Assembly: GCF_000169335.1 (NCBI RefSeq)
Contig: NZ_AAXW01000034.1
Span: forward strand, 1 to 55,005
Direction: 5' to 3'
DNA length: 55,005 nucleotides
Source of the DNA: Crocosphaera chwakensis CCY0110
GTDB taxonomy: Bacteria > Cyanobacteriota > Cyanobacteriia > Cyanobacteriales > Microcystaceae
The position numbers and the translations under genes are program-made. A model generated the notes under the pieces. The model saw only the letters and a program-made list of their open reading frames with translations, was not told the DNA's origin and ran no database searches. Below, in pieces: positions 1-9,144 of this stretch; within the stretch, counting starts at the first letter, position 1, and each line of letters opens with the position of its first letter.

Positions 1-936
1 TTTTCTTTTCCTTTGCTGCAATGGTTAAATCAACACGCAAAAGATTATGATATTGCTCATTGTCATGCTTTATTTTCACCTGTAATAACAGCAGCAGCAA
101 CGATTCTTAGGGATCAGAAACTACCGTACATTCTACGACCATTAGGAACCCTTGATCCGGCTGATCTCAAGAAAAAACGACGTTTAAAGCAAATTTATGG
201 AAACCTGTTAGAACGCCCTAATATTGCTGGTTCTGCTGCTCTACATTTTACAACGGAAGAAGAAGCAAATATTTCCTATCGTTATGGGATAAAAACCCAA
301 GATTTAATTATTCCTTTGGGGGTTAATATCCCTGATAGTTTACTGAAAAAAGGGGAAACAAGAAACAGTTTAGGTATTGCTGATGATGTCCCTTTACTCT
401 TATTTATGTCTCGTATTGATCCAAAAAAGGGCTTAAATTTTTTAATTGAAGCAACAGAAAAGTTAATAAAAAAAGGTATTAAATTTCACTTAGTGTTAGC
501 GGGTTCTAACCCTCAAGATCCTGTTTATGAAAAGAAGATAACAAAACAAATTAATGATTCTATTTTAGCGAACTGTACAACTATTACAGGGTTTGTCAAA
601 GGAGAGTTAAAACTAGGTTTACTACAAGATGCTGATCTGTTTATTTTACCGTCTTACTACGAAAACTTTGGTATTGCTGTTGCTGAAGCAATGGCTATCA
701 AAACCCCTGTGATTATTTCTCAAGGGGTTTATATTTGGCCCGATGTTGAAACTTATCAAGCAGGTTGGGTCACAACTTTAGACGTTAATGCTTTAACCAA
801 TGCTTTAGAAACGGCTATTTTATCCCCTCAAACCAGAGAAGAAAGAGGAGACAATGCTTATCAATTAGTCAAAGATAAATATAGTTGGTCGGCGATCGCA
901 AAACAAGTAATTGACGCTTATCAACGTTTGAAATAG
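1..936 (+). CDS. Glycosyltransferase family 4 (GT-B fold), 5'-truncated by the window edge
   Basis: This is the C-terminal three quarters of a retaining GT4-type glycosyltransferase that moves a sugar from a nucleotide sugar to a glycan or lipid acceptor. The frame is open to base 1 with no stop, so the TTG at 13 is not a credible start and the true start lies upstream. About 307 residues are visible, against roughly 380-400 for the family. Seen: the linker region with LRPLGTLDP, the FMSRIDPKKGL strand that opens the nucleotide-sugar domain, and the donor-site stretch LPSYYENFGIAVAEAMA with the conserved E-x7-E pattern near residues 220-230. Acceptor and sugar cannot be inferred. A role in exopolysaccharide or cell-surface glycan synthesis is only a guess. 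It ends convergently 8 bp from the next gene. Confidence 0.85.
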   Translation, partial: FSFPLLQWLNQHAKDYDIAHCHALFSPVITAAATILRDQKLPYILRPLGTLDPADLKKKRRLKQIYGNLLERPNIAGSAALHFTTEEEANISYRYGIKTQDLIIPLGVNIPDSLLKKGETRNSLGIADDVPLLLFMSRIDPKKGLNFLIEATEKLIKKGIKFHLVLAGSNPQDPVYEKKITKQINDSILANCTTITGFVKGELKLGLLQDADLFILPSYYENFGIAVAEAMAIKTPVIISQGVYIWPDVETYQAGWVTTLDVNALTNALETAILSPQTREERGDNAYQLVKDKYSWSAIAKQVIDAYQRLK

Positions 937-944
937 ATGGATAG

Positions 945-1547
945 TTACAATTCTATCTGTATACTAGGATCTTCGTCACTATTGTTAAAATCTGGTTCGA
1001 TAATATTTTGTTCTCTATCTCTAATAAAAATGTCTCCTGGTTTCTTTTCTGTTTCTAAGGTCAAGGGAATTAATGTTTCTGAACCAAGATCAAAATGATA
1101 CTTTAATTTTTTCTTTCGCTCAGGAGAATTAGCCATAAATTCTACGGTTAAAACTTGATCCGTCCAACTCAGATTTTCGATATCTATTTCATTATCAATA
1201 AAGAGAGTATCCACATTGTCAAGTTGTTGATCATTATTACCTAATAAAACAGCAATATAATTATTAAGCTGAATTCCTTGTGTGAGTTCGGTTACAATAA
1301 CAAAGAAATCAGCTAATTGATCATTATTAATATCTGCGATCGCTACTTTTTCGCTTAAAACAAAAACTTTATTTTCAGTTTTATAACGACCCCCTGATAA
1401 AGTGATTGCTTTTCCATCAGGTAGATAATAAATTGTATCTTTTAGTAGATTGTTAATCTCATTGTCTTGTGCTAATACTATTGTCTGGAAGAGAGGAAAA
1501 TTAATAAAACCGAAACCGATGATTAAACTTAAAAGCAAATTTTTCAT
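945..1547 (-). CDS. Exported hypothetical protein with an FG-GAP/VCBS-like segment
   Basis: The 200-residue product starts with a clear signal peptide (MKNLLLSLIIGFGFINFPLF, then a small-residue cleavage region ending near VLAQ), so it is probably periplasmic or outer-membrane facing. Residues about 70-85 contain IADINNDQLADFFV, which resembles the Asp/Asn-rich calcium loop of FG-GAP/VCBS repeats. Only one copy is visible, so no propeller is claimed. The C-terminus is acidic. No catalytic motif is recognised. It is convergent with the upstream glycosyltransferase and is followed on the same strand by the RNase III-like gene. Function unknown. Confidence 0.6.
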   Translation of the reverse strand: MKNLLLSLIIGFGFINFPLFQTIVLAQDNEINNLLKDTIYYLPDGKAITLSGGRYKTENKVFVLSEKVAIADINNDQLADFFVIVTELTQGIQLNNYIAVLLGNNDQQLDNVDTLFIDNEIDIENLSWTDQVLTVEFMANSPERKKKLKYHFDLGSETLIPLTLETEKKPGDIFIRDREQNIIEPDFNNSDEDPSIQIEL

Positions 1548-1636
1548 ATTCTTAATGATATAAGTGATACTAATACTAGGTTATCAAATTAATCCATAAG
1601 AATTCAACAAGGAGTTAAACACGAAGCTAGATTTTG

Positions 1637-2629
1637 TTATTCTTCCTCACCACTAATATGTTTGGTATCACTTTGATCCATGATTTCATAAAACCTCTCT
1701 CTCCCTTGATCATAATTTTTACTTTTGTAGCCTAAAATTTCACGAATAATCCATTTTTGCGGAATACCTTCTTTTAGTAATAAACTAATCGCCTCATATA
1801 AAACTTCGTCTTCGTTAATACAATTTTCTCTAAACCATTTTCGACTATTTCGGTAGCGAGTTTTAGGATTTTCATTATCAAAATAAATAAACATAGCACC
1901 TATAAAAGAGGGAAAAGATTTTTTAGAAATTTTATCTTGTTCAAATGTTATCTTTTTCCAATCTTCTTTGGTTAATTTCTTGAGATATTCTATTTGTTGT
2001 TTTTTAGAAATTAATCTTTTGGATAATTTGTTTAATATGCCTGGACTAACATAAGGTAAAAGACGGTACAAATAATCAAAAGCAATTGTTCTCAAGCAAG
2101 TAGTTCCTAAAAGGTTTACCTGTTTCTCAGGATTAACTCGCTCTTTATCATCTTTTTGATGCCGTTCTAATAAAGGAGCTATTAATTGCTTATTAACCCA
2201 ATTATAGGATTGAGAAAATCCCCGATCAATATGAATAGCTCCCACTAATGCTTTTAGAGATTTTTCAAAAGGATTACTACTTTTAACCCGTAAACGATGT
2301 CTTTCTTCATTGACATCTAGAAAGGGATAACTTTCCCCTAATCCTAAACCAAACCAGAGATTAGTTAGTCTTTCCTTTTCTGACAACTTATCTCGTAATG
2401 CTGTCATTTTACTAATAGTTAAATAAGGAAAATGATGATATAAATAATCAATAATAATCAGATCTAGTACCGTTTCTCCTAAAGATTCTAACCGTTCATT
2501 ATCACTTCCAGGCTGGTTAATTTGTTTTCCATAAGAAGGATCACTTAAAGAAAGAAAAAGCAGCTCGGGGTTTTTAAAGTTGAAGCTAATTTTTTCTTGA
2601 ACCAGAGATGAATTCCACTGCATAGACAA
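1637..2629 (-). CDS. Tandem RNase III-fold protein lacking catalytic residues
   Basis: The 330-residue protein appears to hold two RNase III (RIIID) folds and no dsRNA-binding domain. The first, about residues 10-150, has the signature helix NERLESLGETVLDL at 44-57, where the family's metal-binding Asp of ERLEFLGD is Glu. In the second acidic motif (family D-x-x-E-A-L-x-G) the sequence is KSLKALVGAIHID, so both acidic ligands are Lys (123 and 126). The second half, about 168-270, repeats the pattern in weaker form (LLGTTCLRTIAFDYLY, then KSFPSFIGAMFIY), again without acidic ligands. Known: RNase III cleavage needs these carboxylates. Inference: a non-catalytic RNA-binding or scaffold protein. 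It could also be an active enzyme with unusual geometry, but losing both residues of the second motif argues against that. Confidence 0.65.
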   Translation of the reverse strand: MSMQWNSSLVQEKISFNFKNPELLFLSLSDPSYGKQINQPGSDNERLESLGETVLDLIIIDYLYHHFPYLTISKMTALRDKLSEKERLTNLWFGLGLGESYPFLDVNEERHRLRVKSSNPFEKSLKALVGAIHIDRGFSQSYNWVNKQLIAPLLERHQKDDKERVNPEKQVNLLGTTCLRTIAFDYLYRLLPYVSPGILNKLSKRLISKKQQIEYLKKLTKEDWKKITFEQDKISKKSFPSFIGAMFIYFDNENPKTRYRNSRKWFRENCINEDEVLYEAISLLLKEGIPQKWIIREILGYKSKNYDQGRERFYEIMDQSDTKHISGEEE

Positions 2630-3018
2630 TTTTTATGATGAGTTTTCTTTAATTATATTTTGCTACAGTAGTATAAGCTATGGATATCGTTGGTTTCGTT
2701 ATAAAAAGTAGCGATCGCATGGCTTGTTTTGAAGATCAATTCATCCGTTGACGAGATGGCGATCGCTTCTGGTACGATAATATGCCTGATCTCAAAGCAT
2801 TGAAGTCTCAGTCTAACTAACATGATCGAGGTAAAAGCTTCGATAAACCTTGCTGTGGATATGGTTGCGATCAAGGAAATAATCTAGTTTTCTTCTTGTA
2901 TAAAGTATAACTTAGAGTGATTATCATTTTTGACATTCCCATAACGTTAAATTTTTTGTTAATATTATGAAATGTTTGCCTTAAAAATGTTAACAATCTA
3001 TGATCACTCTTAAGAAAA
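2630..3018. other. Gap between divergent genes, no convincing gene
   Basis: About 390 bp between the divergent RNase III-like and NYN genes. It contains two HIP1 octamers (near 2711 and 2759) and a 73-codon open frame on the minus strand that matches no family I recognise. The final 120 bp before the NYN gene is AT-rich and should hold its promoter, but no clear -35/-10 pair or ribosome site could be assigned. Confidence 0.4.
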
Positions 3019-3552
3019 ATGTCTTCTTCTATTACACCCTTATTACTCGTCGACGGCTATAATATTATTGGTTCTTGGTCTCCATTAAAAAGCACCCGCG
3101 ATCGCCACGGTTTAGAACAAGCGCGGTACGAATTAGTAGAGACATTAATCAATTACACTGTTCACAAAGGCTACAAGACGCAGGTTGTCTTTGACTCTCA
3201 ATACCAAAAGACTCCTTCTTCTGTCGAACATCATTCAACTCATCTTTCTATTTGTTTTACTGCTTGGACACAGACGGCCGATACCTACATAGAAAGGGTT
3301 TGCGCTACTTTTTTTCGCCGTCAACAAATTAATCATAATCGTATTATTGTGGCTACATCAGACCGAGATCAATATTTAACCGCCATGGGTTATGGTGCAG
3401 AATGGATGTCAGTGGAAGTATTAGCCAAAGATATCGAATCTTCTCGCTCTCAAGTTAGACATAAGCAACGTAGTAATAAACGAAGTCGAGGCCGTTTATT
3501 ATTCAATTGTCTTGATGCTCAATCTCAAGAAAAATTAGCCCGTTGGTTATGA
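3019..3552 (+). CDS. NYN (PIN-like) domain protein, YacP/Rae1 type
   Basis: The 177-residue protein is almost entirely one NYN domain. The N-terminal LLLVDGYNIIGSW (residues 8-20) is the hallmark strand carrying the first metal-binding Asp. RIIVATSDRDQY near 107-118 supplies the TSD acidic motif, and the C-terminal part is basic (about 145-160), suiting RNA binding. Bacillus YacP (Rae1) is a ribosome-associated endoribonuclease of this family; a similar role here is inferred from homology. The ATG at 3019 gives the full domain with no excess residues. It is divergent from the RNase III-like gene and convergent with the lactate dehydrogenase gene, sharing a hairpin at 3563-3592. Confidence 0.8.
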   Translation: MSSSITPLLLVDGYNIIGSWSPLKSTRDRHGLEQARYELVETLINYTVHKGYKTQVVFDSQYQKTPSSVEHHSTHLSICFTAWTQTADTYIERVCATFFRRQQINHNRIIVATSDRDQYLTAMGYGAEWMSVEVLAKDIESSRSQVRHKQRSNKRSRGRLLFNCLDAQSQEKLARWL

Positions 3553-3562
3553 TTGTTAGCAT

Positions 3563-3592
3563 TAACCCATAGGATAAATTGCTTATGGGTTA
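3563..3592. terminator. Perfect 9-bp hairpin between convergent genes
   Basis: TAACCCATA (3563-3571) pairs with TATGGGTTA (3584-3592) over a 12-base loop. It lies in the 54-bp gap between two convergent genes and can fold on either strand. Neither side has a long T run, so efficiency is uncertain. It probably acts as a bidirectional terminator. Confidence 0.5.
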
Positions 3593-3606
3593 TTAATAAA
3601 TAATAT

Positions 3607-4620
3607 CTATTGTGCTACAGGAACTTTCACTTCATGACTTAACTCATTCCCTTGTTCCCAACTGCTGATATTAGCGATGGTGGTTTGAGAAATAGCTGTC
3701 AAAGCATCCTGGGTAAAAAATGCTTGATGAGCGGTAATTACCACGTTTTGAAAAGATTGCAGAAGTTGAAAAGTATCGTCTTGAATAATGTTGTTAGAAT
3801 AGTCTTCAAAAAACAGATCATCTTCTTCTTCGTACACATCTAAACCGACATAACCAATCTTACCAGTTTTGATACCATCAATAACAGCACGAGTGTCGAC
3901 TAATTGCCCTCGACTCGTATTAATTAACATAACACCGGGTTTCATTTGTTCAATGGTGTCTCGATTAATTAAATGATACGTGGATGATACCAAGGGACAG
4001 TGAAGAGAAATAATGTCAGATTTAGCTAATAATTCTGGTAAATCGACGTATTTAGCTCCTGATATCCCTGAAAATTCATCATTAGGATGAACATCATATC
4101 CTAATAAATGACAACCAAACCCGTTCATAATTTGAGCAAAAATGGTGCCAATTTTTCCCGTACCAATGACACCTATAGTACGTTCATGTAAGTCAAATCC
4201 TAATAAACCATCAAGGGTAAAATTATCGTCTCTAACCCGATTGTAAGCTTTATTTAATCTACGATTTAGCATTAAGATTAAACCCACTGCGTGTTCTGCC
4301 ACTGCGTAGGGAGAATAAGCAGGAACTCTGACAATTTTTAAACCTAATTCTTCGGCTGCTTCGAGATCAACCATATTATATCCAGCACAACGTAGGGCAA
4401 TTAATTTAGTTCCCTGTTCAGCTAAACTCTTTAAAGTGGCTGCATCGGCTGTATCATTAACAAAGATACAAACACAAGGAAAACCATTAGCTAAAGGGGC
4501 TGTTTTTTCGTTTAATTTTGTTTCAAAGTATTCTAAATCATGGGGAGAGTTAGCAGCTATATTGGCACGATCTAGGAATTTACGATCATAGGAACGGGTA
4601 CTAAAGACAGCAACTTTCAT
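3607..4620 (-). CDS. ddh: D-lactate dehydrogenase-type 2-hydroxyacid dehydrogenase
   Basis: A 337-residue NAD-dependent D-2-hydroxyacid dehydrogenase, full length for the D-lactate dehydrogenase branch. It should interconvert pyruvate and D-lactate in the cytoplasm. Seen: the Rossmann motif GVIGTGKIG near 149-157, INTSRGQLVD with the substrate-binding Arg near 236, the catalytic Glu in GLDVYEEEDDLFFED, and the general-base His in VVITAHQAFFT near 297. The EEEDLFF...D insertion is typical of fermentative LdhA/Ddh rather than of glycerate or formate dehydrogenases. In cyanobacteria this enzyme serves dark or anoxic fermentation and detoxification. The nearby phosphoketolase and gap1 fit a carbon-catabolism neighbourhood, though each appears to be transcribed separately. 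Substrate preference cannot be fixed from sequence. Confidence 0.88.
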   Translation of the reverse strand: MKVAVFSTRSYDRKFLDRANIAANSPHDLEYFETKLNEKTAPLANGFPCVCIFVNDTADAATLKSLAEQGTKLIALRCAGYNMVDLEAAEELGLKIVRVPAYSPYAVAEHAVGLILMLNRRLNKAYNRVRDDNFTLDGLLGFDLHERTIGVIGTGKIGTIFAQIMNGFGCHLLGYDVHPNDEFSGISGAKYVDLPELLAKSDIISLHCPLVSSTYHLINRDTIEQMKPGVMLINTSRGQLVDTRAVIDGIKTGKIGYVGLDVYEEEDDLFFEDYSNNIIQDDTFQLLQSFQNVVITAHQAFFTQDALTAISQTTIANISSWEQGNELSHEVKVPVAQ

Positions 4621-4758
4621 AATAGATAAAATTAAGATTCAACTAATAGATATGTTGTTTATAATAATAGTAACAAAATTATTGTCAAGTTCAAGTTTAT
4701 CATATTTTTATATTCACTAATTTAAGATTAAATTAAGTTAAATAATAGTTGTAACTAA

Positions 4759-5331
4759 TTAAATTTGTTTAATAACACGACAAGGGTTTCCTACTGCCAC
4801 AACATTATTCGGAACATTTTTGGTAACAACACTTCCTGCACCAATAACACTATTATCACCAATGGTTATCCCAGGAAGAATAATACAACTTCCCCCAATC
4901 CAAACATTATCACTAATTGTAATAGGATAAGCCATTTCTTTTTGAGCAATTCTTTCTTTTATATTAATCGGATGAGTAGCTGTATAAATTTGTACATTTG
5001 GACCTAGCTGAACATTATTACCAATTTTTACAAAATTACAATCGAGAATAACACAGCCAAAGTTAGCATAAAAACCATCACCAATGATAATGTTATAGCC
5101 ATAATCACATCTAAAAGGGGATTCTATCCAAACATCTTTAGTTGTTTGTAATAATTTTTTGAGAATTTTTAATCTTTTTTTGTAACTCCCATCAGACATA
5201 TTATTTAATCTCTTACAGAGTTTTTGAGCTTTTTTTCTATCTTTAAGTAAGTTTTTTTCAAAAGCATTATAATATTCTCCTCGAAGCATTTTTTCTTTTT
5301 CGGTGGTGACATTTGGATTAATATGATTCAT
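4759..5331 (-). CDS. Maltose/galactoside O-acetyltransferase-type hexapeptide transferase
   Basis: A 190-residue left-handed beta-helix acetyltransferase of the Maa/LacA/NodL family, which transfers acetyl from acetyl-CoA to a sugar or glycan hydroxyl. The N-terminal helical cap (MLRGEYYNAF.., about 14-60) is the family's maltose-acetyltransferase segment. The hexapeptide core follows (ANFGCVILDCNFVKIGNNVQLGPNVQ, then WIGGSCIILPGITIGDNSVIGAGSVV), and the active-site His sits in TATHPIN near residue 118. The C-terminus VGNPCRVIKQI closes the trimer as usual. It lies 83 bp downstream of phosphoketolase on the same strand behind a likely terminator. The acceptor is unknown. Confidence 0.85.
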   Translation of the reverse strand: MNHINPNVTTEKEKMLRGEYYNAFEKNLLKDRKKAQKLCKRLNNMSDGSYKKRLKILKKLLQTTKDVWIESPFRCDYGYNIIIGDGFYANFGCVILDCNFVKIGNNVQLGPNVQIYTATHPINIKERIAQKEMAYPITISDNVWIGGSCIILPGITIGDNSVIGAGSVVTKNVPNNVVAVGNPCRVIKQI

Positions 5332-5360
5332 AGAAAATAAAAAGAAATTGATATAAAAGA

Positions 5361-5387
5361 TAGGGGCATAATTTAGTTAGACCCCTA
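5361..5387 (-). terminator. Probable terminator after phosphoketolase
   Basis: Read on the minus strand, TAGGGG and CCCCTA enclose a 15-base loop and are followed by TCTTTTAT. It lies about 30 bp past the phosphoketolase stop codon and upstream of the acetyltransferase start. The stem is short, so efficiency is uncertain. Confidence 0.45.
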
Positions 5388-5414
5388 CCTATTTTGGTTT
5401 TCAGTTAAGATAGC

Positions 5415-7823
5415 CTAAAGTGGCCATTTCCAATTAGAAATTTCTGGTTTGTCAAGACCATGTTCATAAGCATAGGCTTTATGTTCGATAATGGCATTTT
5501 TCATCCGTTGCTGAACATAAGCTGCTGCTGATCCTAACTTATCAACTCGTTCAATCACATCTATCACTAAGTTAAAACGATCAATTTGGTTATTAATCGC
5601 TAACTCTAAAGGCGTGTTTATATTGCCTTTTTCTTTGTAGCCACGAACATGAAGATTATGATGATTGGTACGACGATAAGTTAATTTATGAATTAACCAG
5701 GGATAGCCATGAAAATTGAACATGATAGGCTTATTTGTGGTAAATAAAGTATCAAAATCTTTATCGGATAAACCGTGAGGGTGTTCTGATTCTGGTTGTA
5801 ATTTAAACAAGTCCACTACATTAATAAAGCGGACTTTTAAGTGAGGGAATTCTTCCCGTAAAATAGCTGTTGCTGCTAAAGATTCTCTGGTAGGAATATC
5901 TCCACAAGAAGCCATAATTACATCAGGTTCATCGGGTTCTTTTCCACAGTCATCATTACTGGCCCATTCCCAAATACCGATGCCTTTAGTGCAGTGTTTA
6001 ACTGCTTCTTCCATGCTTAAATATTGCAGATGTTTCTGTTTATCAGCAACAATAACATTAACGTAGTTTTTGCTCTTCAAACAGTGATCGGTAACAGACA
6101 ATAAACAGTTAGCATCCGGCGGAAAATAGACCCGAACCACATCAGGACTCTTATTGGTTACTACGTCTACATAGCCTGGATCTTGGTGAGAAAATCCGTT
6201 ATGATCTTGTCGCCAAACTGTCGAAGAAAGAAGAATATTTAAAGAAGGAATGGGGACACGCCAAGGGACTTCATGCTTGCAAATATCGAGCCATTTTGCG
6301 TGTTGATTAAACATTGAATCAACTACATGGGCAAAGGCTTCGTAGGTGTGGAAAAAGCCGTGACGACCGGTTAATAAATACCCTTCTAACCACCCTTGTA
6401 GGGTATGTTCGCTTAACATTTCCATCACTCGGCCATCGGGGGTAATTTCTGTACCGTCTGCATCAGCATCGATGATCTCACCCATCCAGACTTTTTTACT
6501 GGCTTCGTAGATCGGCGTTAAGCGGTTAGAAGCGGTTTCATCAGGACCGAAAACACGAAAGATGTTCATGTTATTGGCCATGACATCCCGTAAAAAGACT
6601 CCTAAGCGATGGGTGTTTCCTGCTTCCACTGCGCCAGGTTGATCGACTTCTACGGCATAGTCCCGAAAATTGGGTAATCGGAGGTCTTTTCGCAATAACC
6701 CACCGTTAGAATTAGGGTTAGCACTCATGCGACGTTTGCCAGTGGGGGCTAAGTCTTTTAACTCAGGGATGAGTTTTCCTGTGTCGTCAAAGAGTTCTTC
6801 GGGTTTGTAACTTTTTAACCACTCTTCTAAGAGTTTCAGGTGTTCAGTGTTGTTGTGCATTCCCGATAAAGGGACTTGATGCGATCGCCAGAAGTCTTCG
6901 GTCTTTTTACCATCCACTTCTGTCGGCCCTGTCCATCCTTTCGGAGAGTGTAACACAATCATGGGCCACATAGGACGTTTAGCTACGCCTGTGTCACGGG
7001 CTTCTTTTTGAATGGCTTTGATCTCTGAAATCACAGTTTCGAGGGTTGCAGCCATTTTTTGGTGCATCTGTTCAGGATCAGAACCTTCGACAAAATAGGG
7101 TTTATAACCGTATCCTTTGAAGAGACATTCTAACTCTTCGTGAGAAACACGGGCTAAAATAGTAGGATTAGCGATCTTATAACCGTTAAGGTGCAAAATA
7201 GGTAAAACAGCACCATCTCGGATGGGATTAAGAAATTTGTTGGAATGCCAAGCTGTGGCCAATGGACCGGTTTCAGATTCTCCGTCTCCCACTACAGCAA
7301 CGCTAATAAGATCCGGGTTATCGAAAACAGAACCGTAGGCATGGGATAAACTATAGCCTAATTCTCCCCCTTCGTGGATCGATCCGGGGGTTTCTGGGGT
7401 GCAATGACTACCGATACCGCCAGGGAAAGAAAATTGTTTGAAAAAGGCTTTCATTCCTTCTTCATCTTCGCTTTTATCTGGGTAAATTTCTGAGTAAGTT
7501 CCTTCTAAATAAACAGGTCCTAATACTCCTGGCGCACCATGACCGGGACCGGCAATATAGATAGTGTTTAAATCGTATTTTTTGATGAGGCGGTTGATAT
7601 GAATGTAGATGAAACTTAATCCAGGACTTGATCCCCAGTGACCTAATAAACGGTTTTTAATATGTTCTTCTTTTAGGGGTTCTTTGAGTAAGGGATTATC
7701 TTGTAGGTATATCATGCCAACGGCTAGATAATTACAAGCAGACCAATAAGCATGGATTTTTCTCAATTCTTCGGGAGATAAGGGGGTTTTTTCGACTTGT
7801 GGTTTATTTGGAGTAGCAACCAT
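5415..7823 (-). CDS. xfp: Xylulose-5-phosphate/fructose-6-phosphate phosphoketolase
   Basis: The 802-residue protein is full length for bacterial phosphoketolase. It is thiamine-diphosphate dependent and splits xylulose-5-P (or fructose-6-P) with phosphate into acetyl-phosphate and glyceraldehyde-3-P (or erythrose-4-P). Seen: the hallmark IAGPGHGAPGVLGPVYLEG near 90-108; GDGESETGPLATAWHSNKFLNP near 184-205 for ThDP and Mg binding; the middle pyrimidine-domain region with RVFGPDETASNRL; QDHNGFSHQDPGYVD, which carries conserved His and Gln active-site residues; and the C-terminal domain ending NFHGYPWLIHKLTYRR. The product glyceraldehyde-3-P would feed the gap1 enzyme encoded about 1.3 kb away. 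The ATG at 7823 gives the expected N-terminus. Cyanobacteria use this bypass for heterotrophic and dark carbon flow. Confidence 0.96.
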   Translation of the reverse strand: MVATPNKPQVEKTPLSPEELRKIHAYWSACNYLAVGMIYLQDNPLLKEPLKEEHIKNRLLGHWGSSPGLSFIYIHINRLIKKYDLNTIYIAGPGHGAPGVLGPVYLEGTYSEIYPDKSEDEEGMKAFFKQFSFPGGIGSHCTPETPGSIHEGGELGYSLSHAYGSVFDNPDLISVAVVGDGESETGPLATAWHSNKFLNPIRDGAVLPILHLNGYKIANPTILARVSHEELECLFKGYGYKPYFVEGSDPEQMHQKMAATLETVISEIKAIQKEARDTGVAKRPMWPMIVLHSPKGWTGPTEVDGKKTEDFWRSHQVPLSGMHNNTEHLKLLEEWLKSYKPEELFDDTGKLIPELKDLAPTGKRRMSANPNSNGGLLRKDLRLPNFRDYAVEVDQPGAVEAGNTHRLGVFLRDVMANNMNIFRVFGPDETASNRLTPIYEASKKVWMGEIIDADADGTEITPDGRVMEMLSEHTLQGWLEGYLLTGRHGFFHTYEAFAHVVDSMFNQHAKWLDICKHEVPWRVPIPSLNILLSSTVWRQDHNGFSHQDPGYVDVVTNKSPDVVRVYFPPDANCLLSVTDHCLKSKNYVNVIVADKQKHLQYLSMEEAVKHCTKGIGIWEWASNDDCGKEPDEPDVIMASCGDIPTRESLAATAILREEFPHLKVRFINVVDLFKLQPESEHPHGLSDKDFDTLFTTNKPIMFNFHGYPWLIHKLTYRRTNHHNLHVRGYKEKGNINTPLELAINNQIDRFNLVIDVIERVDKLGSAAAYVQQRMKNAIIEHKAYAYEHGLDKPEISNWKWPL

Positions 7824-8081
7824 TAATTATATCTCCAATTTTGTCTTATTTTTACTTAGTAACAGGGCTAACTATGATGTTTTTTCCTGTTTTTTAAAGT
7901 TCCATTTTGGACTTTGATTATCAGTATAATAGTTAAAATTAGTAACTGCAAATTGATGTTTATATTTTCCTAATATTTTTATAGTCCTTACTCAAATAAT
8001 TATCACCTCTTTACTAGAATTTAAACTTTTAACTATGAAAAATTATCTTAATAGTCTAATCTATTTACAAATCATAGATTA

Positions 8082-8693
8082 TTAACTATTTATCACCAAT
8101 TCTCTAAATTCTTTCATAGCTAGACGAGGGTTAGGATGATTAATAAATTGGGAGAGTAAATTGAGATCGAGATTCGGTAAAAGTTGGCTGTTTTCTTGGC
8201 GAGAATATTGGTCATTTTCTAAATAATAAATTTCAAGTTGATCATTTTGCCATAACCAAACTTCTTTAACCCCTAAACGACGATAAACTTCTAAGATTTT
8301 AATATTTCCACTGGTAACAATAACTTCGATAGCGAGATCAGGTAATTCTTTATCTGTTTCCAAACAATAACATTCATCCGGTTCTTTCCCTGCTTTTCCT
8401 TTTTCGCCTCGTAATGTTGTCGAACCCAGTCCCCAAAAATCAATTTCTGCTGCTTCTAAGTAAACTTCTAATAATCGACCAATACTTTTTTTACTAACTT
8501 CATGACGACGACTCGGTGACATGATTTCTAGTACTCCTTCTAAATAAATCGTTCGATAGGTTGCACTATCTCCCAATGAGTCTAAAAATTGTTGGTATTC
8601 TCCCCAAGAAATGCCAGTTAGAATTAAACGTTGTTCACTGTCATTATGGGATACTGGAAAATTAGCGAGTTGAGGTAAGGAAATTAAAGACAT
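8082..8693 (-). CDS. Uma2 family (DUF820) PD-(D/E)XK-fold protein
   Basis: A Uma2/DUF820 protein of about 203 residues. The family has a restriction-endonuclease-like fold and is massively expanded in cyanobacteria with no settled role. Seen: the N-terminal WGEYQQFLDSLG helix, YLEGVLEIMSPSRRHE, and the core EPDECYC...PDLAIEVIVTSGNIKILEVYRRLGVKEVWLW, in which the Asp and Glu of PDLAIEV form the probable metal site. I chose the ATG at 8693 (MSLISLPQ); a TTG four codons upstream also opens the frame but has no ribosome site. The gene stands alone between phosphoketolase and gap1. A second, divergent Uma2 gene lies at 25703. Confidence 0.8.
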   Translation of the reverse strand: MSLISLPQLANFPVSHNDSEQRLILTGISWGEYQQFLDSLGDSATYRTIYLEGVLEIMSPSRRHEVSKKSIGRLLEVYLEAAEIDFWGLGSTTLRGEKGKAGKEPDECYCLETDKELPDLAIEVIVTSGNIKILEVYRRLGVKEVWLWQNDQLEIYYLENDQYSRQENSQLLPNLDLNLLSQFINHPNPRLAMKEFRELVINS

Positions 8694-8705
8694 AATGATC
8701 ACCAA

Positions 8706-9130
8706 TTAATTTAATTAATAGGATACCTGATTAAGCATTTTTCTCTCTATTGATAGATGACATAATCTCTCGGAGGAATATATCCTACGATCTTCTTAAT
8801 AAACACTTATCTTTGATAATAAATCTAACAAAAATAAGAGACTTTTTATTAAAAAAAGAAAAACTGCCGAGAAGAGAAAGATTAATTCCTGAAAATTAAG
8901 ATTTTTTTAATTGTGATTTTTTTGTTTTAAGTTAAAATTGCCGATATAGTTATCAGTCAAACAACGTTGAACAATCTAAAAACTTTGTTGATATTGAGAG
9001 AATTAGCAGAAAAAATCATAGCATATGAGTAATTAATCTTTCCTGAAGGGGATGGATGATCGAGGGATATCGCAGAGAATAAAAAAAAGTTATTTTTTCT
9101 TTCCCTTCTAGTTAAGCATTGTTGATTTTT
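8706..9130. other. AT-rich leader region upstream of gap1
   Basis: About 440 bp separate the divergent Uma2 gene from gap1. The stretch is very AT-rich, with several poly-A/T runs near 8820-8930 and 9078-9100. No coding frame or RNA gene is recognisable. It probably holds the gap1 promoter and a long 5' leader, but no specific regulator site can be named. Confidence 0.35.
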
Positions 9131-9136
9131 AAGGAG
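9131..9136 (+). promoter_or_regulatory. Strong ribosome binding site of gap1
   Basis: AAGGAG sits 8 bases before the ATG at 9145. This is a near-perfect Shine-Dalgarno sequence, in contrast to the weak or absent sites of most genes in the window, and it fixes the gap1 start. Confidence 0.75.
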
Positions 9137-9144
9137 TTTCTCTC

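Noticed and set aside
2653..2874. 73-codon minus-strand frame between the RNase III-like and NYN genes
   Set aside because: No recognisable family, no ribosome site, and its codons are shaped by HIP1 octamers. It may be chance or debris.
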